A stretch of 64,000 nucleotides of DNA from JBAZFF01 sp041653495 (GTDB lineage Bacteria > Patescibacteriota > Minisyncoccia > Minisyncoccales > RBG-13-42-11): the NCBI GenBank assembly GCA_041653495.1, contig JBAZFF010000001.1, positions 1 through 64,000 of the forward strand, written 5' to 3'. Below are positions 7,708 through 15,083 of the stretch, in pieces. The notes below the pieces were generated by a model. It searched no databases, had not been told where the DNA came from, and worked only from the letters and a program-made list of their open reading frames with translations. How positions within the stretch are numbered: the first letter of the stretch is position 1; each line of letters opens with the position of its first letter. Made by a program: the position numbers and the translations under genes.

Positions 7708-7994
7708 GGAAAAAATTAAAAAGAACGAGAAAGAAGGAAGAGCCGGGTTGTTTTATTGCCTGTATCAAACAATGGGCGTCATCGGCAATCTGACCATGCC
7801 AGGACTCTTCCTCCTCCGAATCCAGAAAAGCCTAAAAACATCGGCACCCTCTCAGTTAATTAGACATCTCCAGATCCTGAAACCTCTTTGTTTTTAATTG
7901 AGTATAAAGACCTCCTTTTAATAGACGTTTCCATTTTAAGAAAACGGAGTGCTTTCCCTTAGTCTTATTCAGATTATCGGATTTGTCAATTCAA

Positions 7995-8573
7995 TTATTT
8001 TTCTTCAAACTTAGTTTCGTTTGGGAATAACAGCTGGTAGGGATAGCCTACGTAGTTTATCTCTATCTTCCCGCATCCCAGGTTTTTGAGGAAAGCTATC
8101 ATCTCATCTGTTATTTTCTTTGGGTCTGCGTTCTGATCTTTGCCTATGTATTCTATCTCTACAAAATCCCCTAAGTTCTTTACAAAATCCAAATCTATCT
8201 CGTAATCCTTATAAGTCCAGGTTTTCCTCAATTTATCTACGACTGCCAGGGATTTGAAATCCAGAACCTTTAATATTTTTTCGATCTGGTCTATGTCTTC
8301 AACTTTAGTCTCGTATTCGTCGCAAAAGCCGCTGCTCTTTCCGTTCTCGTCGTAATGCCAGTTCTTGTAGTTTATCAATCCCCTGTCCCCTTCTCTCCTT
8401 AACCTGAGCCACTCTTTCACTGGCCTCTCTTTTATAAAATCCTTATGACTAGGGGTAAAGTATTCATCCACCTGGTGCTTTTCTTTTTTAAACTCCGCTT
8501 CTTTCTCCAAGAATGCTATCAAAGGCTTATTATTCCCTATTTTAACTTGTATTTCTATTTCTTTGTCGTTCAT
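7995..8573 (-). CDS. CYTH-domain protein (class IV adenylate cyclase / thiamine triphosphatase-like)
   Basis: 192 aa. N-terminal KEIEIQVKI is the ExExK-type CYTH signature, followed by conserved basic and acidic residues lining a triphosphate tunnel (WLRLRREGDRGLINYKNW, EYETKV, DKLRKTW, IDLDFVKNLGDFVEIEY). CYTH enzymes bind organic or inorganic triphosphates with divalent metal and act as CyaB-type cyclases, ThTPases or tripolyphosphatases; this one cannot be assigned. Last gene of a seven-gene minus-strand run; its start overlaps the Nudix stop by 4 nt. Confidence 0.88.
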   Translation of the reverse strand: MNDKEIEIQVKIGNNKPLIAFLEKEAEFKKEKHQVDEYFTPSHKDFIKERPVKEWLRLRREGDRGLINYKNWHYDENGKSSGFCDEYETKVEDIDQIEKILKVLDFKSLAVVDKLRKTWTYKDYEIDLDFVKNLGDFVEIEYIGKDQNADPKKITDEMIAFLKNLGCGKIEINYVGYPYQLLFPNETKFEEK

Positions 8574-8980
8574 TTTGAATATTTAAGGCTTTTAGTTAAA
8601 GTTTCCTTGAGCCAATCCGGAAATTCTTTTCCTTCGAGTATTTCTTCTTTAGTAAACCATTGGCTGCGGATATGTTCGCGGCTCAAAACAACCTCTGGTT
8701 TTTTCTTTAGGATGCATAAAAAATCAATCCCTCTGGATTTGTTTTTCCCCTCGTGGATCCATTCTTTCACGGGAAATGTGTCGCAAGAAGAAACGTCTAT
8801 CCCAGCCTCTTCTTTAATCTCTCTAATCAGGACTTCCCTCTCTGTCTCTTCTGGTTTAGGGCCTCCTCCTGGGAGATCCCATTCTGAGGGGCGGATGTTG
8901 TCGTCCGGGCTTCTCAATAATAAAAGGTTTTTGTTTTCAAATAAAAGCAGGGCTTTGGCTGCGCTGAATAATTCATTCAT
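8570..8980 (-). CDS. Nudix hydrolase
   Basis: 136 aa. Has a full Nudix box, GGPKPEE then REIKEEAGI (Gx5Ex7REUxEExGU), within residues about 38-61. Hydrolyses a nucleoside diphosphate linked to some moiety; substrate unknown. It overlaps both neighbours by a few bases (8 nt with the upstream HD gene), so it is part of the nucleotide-enzyme operon. Confidence 0.93.
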   Translation of the reverse strand: MNELFSAAKALLLFENKNLLLLRSPDDNIRPSEWDLPGGGPKPEETEREVLIREIKEEAGIDVSSCDTFPVKEWIHEGKNKSRGIDFLCILKKKPEVVLSREHIRSQWFTKEEILEGKEFPDWLKETLTKSLKYSK

Positions 8981-9539
8981 TTTTGTTATTCTTTAATAAG
9001 ATATCCAATAACAACATTGTGGCCTTGTATTGATTCCTTACTAACTTCCTTGCTTCCGGAAGGCTTATTTTGCTGGCCCAGTCTTTCTTTAGCTTTTCAT
9101 GCGTCCATTCCAGCATCGTATTGAAATCGTACCCCTGCTTAGTCCTCCAATAAAAGAATACTGGAAGGGCGTCAAGATGAGCCATCGCGTCAGCGTTGGC
9201 CACGATCTTGGCGGTCATTGTCTTTGGTTTAGGTCCTTTGCTGGTCCTGTGGGTCAGGACGCAATGCTTCACTTCTTCTATGGTCTCTCTGGGATAATTC
9301 AGCTTTTTCAATATTGATTCCGCCCTTGCGACGCCTACAATATGGTGCTCCTGATCTTTCTTTATGCCCACTCTACCTATGTCGTGCAATAAGGCGGCTA
9401 ATTCGGTGATTTCCCGGTTTGTCTTGTATATCCTAGACAGCTTATTCGCGTATTGGACAACCAAAGAGACGTGGTTCTTCCAATCAACCTCGTCAAACTG
9501 ACTTTTTACTAATTTTCTGACTTTTTCTAATTTGGTCAT
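8973..9539 (-). CDS. HD-domain hydrolase
   Basis: 188 aa with a typical HD signature: HVSLVVQYANKL, then LAALLHDIGRVGIKK (HD pair), HHIVGVARAESIL, CVLTHRTSKGPKPKT and the late Asp in VANADAMAHLD. This pattern fits a uridylyltransferase/YedJ-like metal-dependent phosphohydrolase. Substrate not deducible. It starts 4 nt inside the upstream CYTH gene. Confidence 0.88.
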   Translation of the reverse strand: MTKLEKVRKLVKSQFDEVDWKNHVSLVVQYANKLSRIYKTNREITELAALLHDIGRVGIKKDQEHHIVGVARAESILKKLNYPRETIEEVKHCVLTHRTSKGPKPKTMTAKIVANADAMAHLDALPVFFYWRTKQGYDFNTMLEWTHEKLKKDWASKISLPEARKLVRNQYKATMLLLDILLKNNKNE

Positions 9540-10111
9540 TTCTTAACTGTTTTATCAAGCGTTAATATCTTATAATCAAGTTCGTTTATTCCGCTTAATT
9601 GATAAACCTGGAAAGTGGAGAATATCTTTTTGTCTTTTTGGTCCAGATTAAGTAATTCTATACCTTCGTCCACTTCTTCCCAAGTAGGAGCTTCTATCTC
9701 CAAATAAGGATTGAGCAAGGGCCAGAAATCTATATCAAACTCAATATTCCTCAGCTTATAGCGTATTCTCCTGTTCTCTTCGTAAAACTTCTCTATCATA
9801 CCAAGTTTCAAGACTAATTCTGCGGTCTTATCAAAATCGCTTACGTTTACCTCTATTTCTTCCATCCCTTCGTCGTTAGCCTTGCCATCATGTCCTTTCA
9901 TTCCTAATCTCTGCTTGAAGGTAAAAGTAATCTTATCTCCTTCGTCCCTCAAACGCAGATAAGCTCCTTTTTCGTTCAATCTTAAATCCGGATAGTCATA
10001 CACCCTTCTCTTATAGATCTTATCGAAGATCTTTTCGGCCCCGATCTCTTTTAACCTGTTTTCTGTCTTTACGGGATCTATATTTAAGAATTTTACTTCG
10101 TTCTCCTGCAT
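9536..10111 (-). CDS. CYTH-domain protein, second copy
   Basis: 191 aa. N-terminal MQENEVKFLNID matches the CYTH ExExK region. Further tunnel residues are seen in AYLRLRDEGDKITFTFKQR, EEIEVNV, RRIRYKLRNIEFDIDFWPLLNPYLEIEAP and the WEEVDEGIELL segment. It is closer to CyaB-type class IV cyclase-like proteins than the copy at 7995, and the two are clearly divergent rather than a recent duplication. Start and upstream stop share a base at 10111. Confidence 0.88.
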   Translation of the reverse strand: MQENEVKFLNIDPVKTENRLKEIGAEKIFDKIYKRRVYDYPDLRLNEKGAYLRLRDEGDKITFTFKQRLGMKGHDGKANDEGMEEIEVNVSDFDKTAELVLKLGMIEKFYEENRRIRYKLRNIEFDIDFWPLLNPYLEIEAPTWEEVDEGIELLNLDQKDKKIFSTFQVYQLSGINELDYKILTLDKTVKK

Positions 10112-10410
10112 TATTCTTTAAATAATTTTTCTTCTTCTTTAATGATTCTTGAAACTATTTTCTCGACATCCAAGCCGTGAAGATTGGCTAGCATGACTAG
10201 CTGAATAAATATATCCCCTATGGCATTTTCAACTTCCTTCTCATCGTATTTGCCTCTTCCCGTTCCCTTATTAACGTATTGCCTGGAAAGCTCTCCAATC
10301 TCCTCTATTAGATGATTGAATGTCTTTTGAATATCCGGAGTGTTTTTTCTTTTTTTATCCCACTTAGAAAGAAACTCAATTATTTTACTTTGGAATTCTT
10401 TCACTGTCAT
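10111..10410 (-). CDS. MazG-like nucleotide pyrophosphohydrolase
   Basis: About 99 aa from the preferred ATG at 10410; an in-frame start at 10479 would add 23 residues but would lie inside the upstream SET gene. The core HLIEEIGELSRQY...ENAIGDIFIQLVMLA is the EExxE...ExxD metal-binding pattern of all-alpha MazG/dUTPase-like NTP pyrophosphatases. Probably removes non-canonical or excess NTPs. Part of the CYTH/Nudix/HD run. Confidence 0.88.
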   Translation of the reverse strand: MTVKEFQSKIIEFLSKWDKKRKNTPDIQKTFNHLIEEIGELSRQYVNKGTGRGKYDEKEVENAIGDIFIQLVMLANLHGLDVEKIVSRIIKEEEKLFKE

Positions 10411-10435
10411 GTTTCTATTATAATTAATAAATAAA

Positions 10436-10825
10436 TTACTTTGAATAATATTCTTTCTTAGATTCTTCCGGTTCTTCAAGCGTATTATAATCTATAATTA
10501 TTTCTTCCCCCGCTTTAATATCTCTCAGAGCGTAATAGTTATAGTCCTTGTGATAAGCATTCGGATCCTTGGAGTGATTTATATACCAACCGACCTCCAT
10601 GTGCCCAAAATCTTTAGGACACAACAACATATCTCCCCTATCCACACAATATTCTTGGAAGAGCTCTGGAATATCCTTTCTCTCTCTTGATATAGATACC
10701 TCTACGTTTTCTTCGTTAAACAATCTGAGATATGTGTCTTTCTTAATATCGTGAACAGCAAAGACACCGACGCCGTATTTAGCGGGTTTTAGTATGAAAG
10801 AAAATTCTGTTGTTCTATTTTCCAT
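10436..10825 (-). CDS. SET-domain protein
   Basis: 129 aa, essentially a bare SET domain: KYGVGVFAVHDIKKDTYL at the N-terminus, YINHSKDPNAYH (the NH..DPN element around the AdoMet site) and DIKAGEEIIIDYNT near the end. SET proteins are usually lysine methyltransferases; bacterial free-standing SET proteins are known, but their substrates are mostly undefined. The pseudoknot-forming residues are present, so it looks intact. Overlaps the rarA start by 11 nt. Confidence 0.85.
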   Translation of the reverse strand: MENRTTEFSFILKPAKYGVGVFAVHDIKKDTYLRLFNEENVEVSISRERKDIPELFQEYCVDRGDMLLCPKDFGHMEVGWYINHSKDPNAYHKDYNYYALRDIKAGEEIIIDYNTLEEPEESKKEYYSK

Positions 10826-11957
10826 ATTGTTGCTTTAAGTATTTCTTCCCCTTTAACTTCTCCGGCAGATAATCTTCTTTGGAATAATCTTCATATCCCT
10901 TCCCGTAGTTCAACTGTTCCATAAGCTTGGTTTCTGCATTCCTTAGTCTTAAGGGAATGGGAAGGTTCCCGTAAGTCTTTACGTCTTTCATAGCCGACAT
11001 AAGGCCGGCGTATGCGCTTCTGTTCTTCTTGCATTGGCACAAATAAGCCACTCCGTGAGCTAAGTTAATGGCGCATTCAGGCAATCCTATGATCTCAACC
11101 GATCTGAATACTTCGTTTGCCACCACCAAGGCCGTGGGCACGGCCAATCCTATGTCTTCTGAAGCAAAGATCACCATTCTCCTGGCAATGAACTTTGGAT
11201 CTTCCCCGGAATCTATCATCCTGGCTAAATAATATAAGGCTGCATTAGGCTGACTGGCCCTCATGCTCTTAATGAAGGCTGATATGGTATTATAGTGCTC
11301 TTCCCCTACTTTATCGTATCTTAAGAACTTTGACTGCAGGGTATTGGTTAAGTTCTTTACATTAATAGTCTTATAAAGCTGGCTCGTATTCTCAAGCATG
11401 GTAATAGCCTGCCTTGCGTCTCCATTAGCCATATTAATGAGCCAGTCTGTAGACTTCTTGTCTATCTTTAACTTGGTCCTCTTTATTATGGTTTCCATGT
11501 CTTTGTCTGAAAGCTCGTTTAAGACAAAAACTCTGCATCTGGATAATAAGGGAGCTATCACTTCAAAGCTGGGATTCTCCGTAGTGGCTCCGATCAGGGT
11601 CAATTCCCCTCTTTCTACGTAAGGAAGAAGGAAATCCTGCTGAGCTTTGTTGAATCTGTGTATTTCATCTAAGAACAAAACCTTGGGATATCCTTTCGTA
11701 TCTTCTTCTATTATCCTCTTAATATCAGCTTTTCCGGCTGATACCGCAGATAATTCATAGAGTTTGGCGTCCAAGCTCTTAGCGTATATCTTGGCCAGAG
11801 TTGTTTTTCCGGTTCCCGGAGGACCCCAGAAGATAAACGAAAAGAGATGCTTTTTCTTTATAGCAACGTTCAAAGGCTTTCCTTCCCCTACCAAATGTTC
11901 CTGGCCTACGAAGTCTTTTAGTGTCTCTGGCCTTATTTTTGAGGCTAATGGCTCCAT
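10815..11957 (-). CDS. rarA: Replication-associated recombination protein A (MgsA/RarA family AAA ATPase)
   Basis: 380 aa. AAA+ clamp-loader-like ATPase acting at stalled replication forks. Walker A GPPGTGKTTL (about residues 46-55), Walker B VLFLDEIHRF, sensor ATTENPSF and arginine-finger region LLSRCRV are present. The C-terminal part has the MgsA tetramerisation region (RMIDSGEDPKFIARRMVIFASEDIG). First gene of the minus-strand run ending at 7995. A terminator of the preceding unit lies just upstream. Confidence 0.95.
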   Translation of the reverse strand: MEPLASKIRPETLKDFVGQEHLVGEGKPLNVAIKKKHLFSFIFWGPPGTGKTTLAKIYAKSLDAKLYELSAVSAGKADIKRIIEEDTKGYPKVLFLDEIHRFNKAQQDFLLPYVERGELTLIGATTENPSFEVIAPLLSRCRVFVLNELSDKDMETIIKRTKLKIDKKSTDWLINMANGDARQAITMLENTSQLYKTINVKNLTNTLQSKFLRYDKVGEEHYNTISAFIKSMRASQPNAALYYLARMIDSGEDPKFIARRMVIFASEDIGLAVPTALVVANEVFRSVEIIGLPECAINLAHGVAYLCQCKKNRSAYAGLMSAMKDVKTYGNLPIPLRLRNAETKLMEQLNYGKGYEDYSKEDYLPEKLKGKKYLKQQYGK

Positions 11958-11969
11958 ACCTTAATCTAA

Positions 11970-11990
11970 CAAAAAACCGCCTGATTGGCG
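11970..11990 (-). terminator. Intrinsic terminator below the TrlF/restriction unit
   Basis: CGCC (11978-11981) / GGCG (11987-11990) with flanking pairs and a six-base minus-strand T tract. Short stem but well placed between the restriction cluster and rarA. Confidence 0.6.
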
Positions 11991-12107
11991 ATTACCATCT
12001 TCCGAGCTGTGAGAGAACTTAGAACTATCATTTTAAGCGGTTGGAAGTCCTATGAACTGGACGCAGCCGTGGATATGCTGGAAGGAAAGTTCCCAGTAAA
12101 TATTTAA
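11985..12107 (+). pseudogene. Possible C-terminal gene remnant
   Basis: A 40-codon plus-strand frame ending in ...SYELDAAVDMLEGKFPVNI reads like real protein and sits antisense across the end of the TrlF-like gene. No start or family is recognised. It may be what remains of a gene displaced by the restriction cluster; weak evidence. Confidence 0.25.
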
Positions 12108-15079
12108 ATCTGACTTCTTGTCGATATTTGATACTTTTTCTTTCTCCTATCAAAAGCCCTCTCTCCACCTTCCAGGATATCGCATACCTGTTCAATAATT
12201 CCATTCTCAAACTGGTCAACGGGCATATTTGGTAATTGTCTTGCCTGATCCTCAAGTGAACCACAATCATATTCAAGACGAGGCGTGCGCTTGCCATTAT
12301 AATTTGAAACGATGATTTGCTCGGCGTCTGTATTGACGACAAGATTAGGATTGTGAGTCACTATTATAATTTGTCGGTATTGTTTCCTCGATCGGAAATA
12401 ATCGATTAAATCTTTATAAACCGACAGATTATCCAGATTTTCTTCTGGTTGGTCTATAATAAGCGGCCTGTAATCTCCTTTATCTATCTCCAAATAAAGC
12501 ATTAAAAGAATAATACCTTTTTGACCAGGAGATAGGAGGTACAAATCTGTGTCATCGAATTTTAAAGACGAAATAATCTTAAAATTCGTTGGATCGAAGA
12601 GCCAATTAAAGAAATCGTCGATACTATAATTTTCCCGTAGCTGTTCTTCAATAGAAATAATACCACCTTCAAAAGCGGTAAAACTCTCTAAAATTTTATT
12701 AATCTGTGCCTCTAACATTGCATCAGCAAAATCACCTCTCATGCATTCATCCCAGAAATAATTTAGTGTTGTTTTTAGCGTGTTGATTTCTCTAAAATTT
12801 CCACGTCGCGTTCTGTCAATAATATCTAAACCACTTCGATAATGAGAATCGAGCTGGTAATTGATCTGTGCTTCAAATACAAGTTTTTTATCTGTGTCAG
12901 TTCCAGCAGAAAGTATATCTTGTAATGGTTTGTACAACTGCTCGATCTGCGTTTTTTCCTCTTTTAATAATTTAAAATAAGAACAGTAAGTAGTCATTCT
13001 ATCTTTCTCTAAACGTTCTTTCTCTGGAGTAGATTCTGTTTTTATTTTAGTTATTTCATTCTCTAAGGCTTTAATTGATGCCTCGACAGATAGGGCCGTT
13101 TTCTTTTGTTGTTGATACTTAAGTTTGGTTGTCTCAAAGGCTCTCGTTTGTTTCTGTTTTTCATCAATCCCATTATTTAAAGACTGCAGATTATCAAAGG
13201 GTAAGTCGATGGCTTGGATTGCAAGCAATTGAGCAACATCTTTCTTGGCGCCTTCTTTTAGGGTTTTTAGTTTTCCGCTGATTTCATTTTTCTTTTGATC
13301 AAGTAAAGTTTTAATACCAGACTCATCAATATCAACCCTAAAGACTGAGGAGTTAGTAATGCCTACGTCTTGTAAAAGAGTTCCTGTTTCCTCTCGAAAT
13401 TCTTCAATATGAGTTTTAAAAACTTTTACTTTTGTTTCAATTTCAATAATTTTACTAATTTGTGCCTGTAGTTCAATTATTTTGTTCTCAAATTTCTTTT
13501 TTATTTCAGATAAAGCCGCGAGCTCTTCTTGTCCCTTCTTATCTTCGGCTGGAAGTTCGGGTAAACTTTTATTAAGTCTTTCTAATTCTTTTTTCTTTTC
13601 ATCAAAGGTTTTTTCTTTGTCGGGCAGCGTTTTAAGAATTGTGGACAAAGAGCCTATTTTTTTGTTTATACCATTAATCTTCTTTAATACTTGGTCTTTT
13701 TCATATTGAAAAGAACTTAATATTCGAGATTTTAGTTCATCAAAATCGGAAGCTCCAATTCGTTCTGTTTCATCAAGTGCCTGAAAAATAACATTTTCTA
13801 TTTGTCTTTGCAGCTTCTCACTATTCTTGTGTGAGCATAAGTCTTCCACTGCACCCTGCGGTAAATACTGAACCAATTCTTGATCCTTAGTAAGGTTACC
13901 GACTTCAAATTCGGTCTTCGAATCGTCGGCCCAATCGATTGTTATCTTAGTATTAGAAATACTACTTTTATGCTTGGCTGCTTTTTTCAAAAAAGCATCT
14001 TCGTTATCGTCTTTACTACCAGCACCATAAGCAATTGCTTCGACTAAGGCCGACTTTCCAGAACCCCTACCACCAATAACCGCAATCAAATCTCGGTTCA
14101 ATTCTAATTTAAAGTTATCAGGAAACCATCCGTTAGATGAAGGTATTGATATCTGTTTAATCACTTTATGGTCTGGCTTGAAATTGGGAGGCGTGACCCC
14201 GATAAAGACGCGCGCATCTGGTTCGTTCAGTACTTGCTTCAAACCAGCAAATGTCGGATCGGCTTTTATCCAAAGTAAAGTTTCGCCGATACGATCGATT
14301 TTGTGAGCGTCTGACGAATGGAGGATAAGACTATTTAATTTATTAGTGATAAGGTCCTGTTTGTTTTCAAGAATTTTTGCTGGATCGTCTAAGCTTGTTA
14401 AGGAAAAATTAGCAGTATTAATAATCGTCCGCTTCTCGGCCGCAGCTTGATTCCACCTTGATTGGTCCCATTCGGAATAGCCAATAGCAGTTACAAACCT
14501 TCCTTTAAAACAATTCTTCTTCAATAATTCTTCTATATCCTCTCTTTTATAGGTGATATTTTCGAAACCAACTTCCAGGTCCGATTTGCTTTGAACAGAG
14601 TTATCACTTGGCGCAGCTGCTTTAATTTGCTGGCCAAGCTCCTGAAGGGATCGAACTGTTGGCGTTTGTCGCCACTCGGTCTTATCCTGAATCTTATATC
14701 CAGTAGATAAACAATTTAACAATTGATCTTTAATATCTTGAACTGAAACTGATGGATCAAAAAGGATGTGAAAATTATGACGCTTAGCACTATCTGCTGT
14801 ACCACTAAAAGTATTCAGTCGGAATTCGATATTCGGAACAATAAGCTCTATATTCGGTATCTCGTTTTTTCTTGTTAATAAATGTTCGTATCCTTCACAA
14901 AAAAGATAATCGGTTATACCAATTACCTTTATTTCTTTGGGAAGCGAAGCAAGCTTAGTAATGAATGCATCCCAAGACGTTTTGTTATCTCCGCCATACT
15001 CCTGAATTATCGATTTTGGGGTGTGAATGTGTAGGTCCCATTTACGCCACTCAGAACCCCTTGGGTATTTACTATTCAT
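12104..15079 (-). CDS. TrlF-like protein: PHP domain fused to SMC/ABC-type ATPase
   Basis: 991 aa. The N-terminal WDLHIHTPKS begins a PHP-type metal-dependent phosphoesterase domain (to about residue 300; VIGITDY, LHSSDAHK). Then comes an ABC-type ATPase: Walker A GGRGSGKSALVEAI (about 335-348), a long Glu/Lys-rich coiled coil (about 440-700), signature LSPGQKGIILLMLY (about 846) and Walker B PLIIDQPEENLDN. This architecture matches TrlF-family AAA-like ATPases, often found beside restriction systems and suspected of antiviral function. It starts 4 nt after the restriction subunit, so it belongs to the same transcript. Confidence 0.85.
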   Translation of the reverse strand: MNSKYPRGSEWRKWDLHIHTPKSIIQEYGGDNKTSWDAFITKLASLPKEIKVIGITDYLFCEGYEHLLTRKNEIPNIELIVPNIEFRLNTFSGTADSAKRHNFHILFDPSVSVQDIKDQLLNCLSTGYKIQDKTEWRQTPTVRSLQELGQQIKAAAPSDNSVQSKSDLEVGFENITYKREDIEELLKKNCFKGRFVTAIGYSEWDQSRWNQAAAEKRTIINTANFSLTSLDDPAKILENKQDLITNKLNSLILHSSDAHKIDRIGETLLWIKADPTFAGLKQVLNEPDARVFIGVTPPNFKPDHKVIKQISIPSSNGWFPDNFKLELNRDLIAVIGGRGSGKSALVEAIAYGAGSKDDNEDAFLKKAAKHKSSISNTKITIDWADDSKTEFEVGNLTKDQELVQYLPQGAVEDLCSHKNSEKLQRQIENVIFQALDETERIGASDFDELKSRILSSFQYEKDQVLKKINGINKKIGSLSTILKTLPDKEKTFDEKKKELERLNKSLPELPAEDKKGQEELAALSEIKKKFENKIIELQAQISKIIEIETKVKVFKTHIEEFREETGTLLQDVGITNSSVFRVDIDESGIKTLLDQKKNEISGKLKTLKEGAKKDVAQLLAIQAIDLPFDNLQSLNNGIDEKQKQTRAFETTKLKYQQQKKTALSVEASIKALENEITKIKTESTPEKERLEKDRMTTYCSYFKLLKEEKTQIEQLYKPLQDILSAGTDTDKKLVFEAQINYQLDSHYRSGLDIIDRTRRGNFREINTLKTTLNYFWDECMRGDFADAMLEAQINKILESFTAFEGGIISIEEQLRENYSIDDFFNWLFDPTNFKIISSLKFDDTDLYLLSPGQKGIILLMLYLEIDKGDYRPLIIDQPEENLDNLSVYKDLIDYFRSRKQYRQIIIVTHNPNLVVNTDAEQIIVSNYNGKRTPRLEYDCGSLEDQARQLPNMPVDQFENGIIEQVCDILEGGERAFDRRKKKYQISTRSQI

Positions 15080-15083
15080 ATTT

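Noticed and set aside
7670..7897. 75-codon plus-strand ORF in the 7.4-8.0 kb gap
   Set aside because: No Shine-Dalgarno, no recognisable domain, low-complexity start, and it crosses one arm of a long-range RNA stem.
8775..8785. GTGTCGCAAG resembling a Xer arm
   Set aside because: Lies inside the Nudix coding region, lacks spacer and partner arm; chance match.
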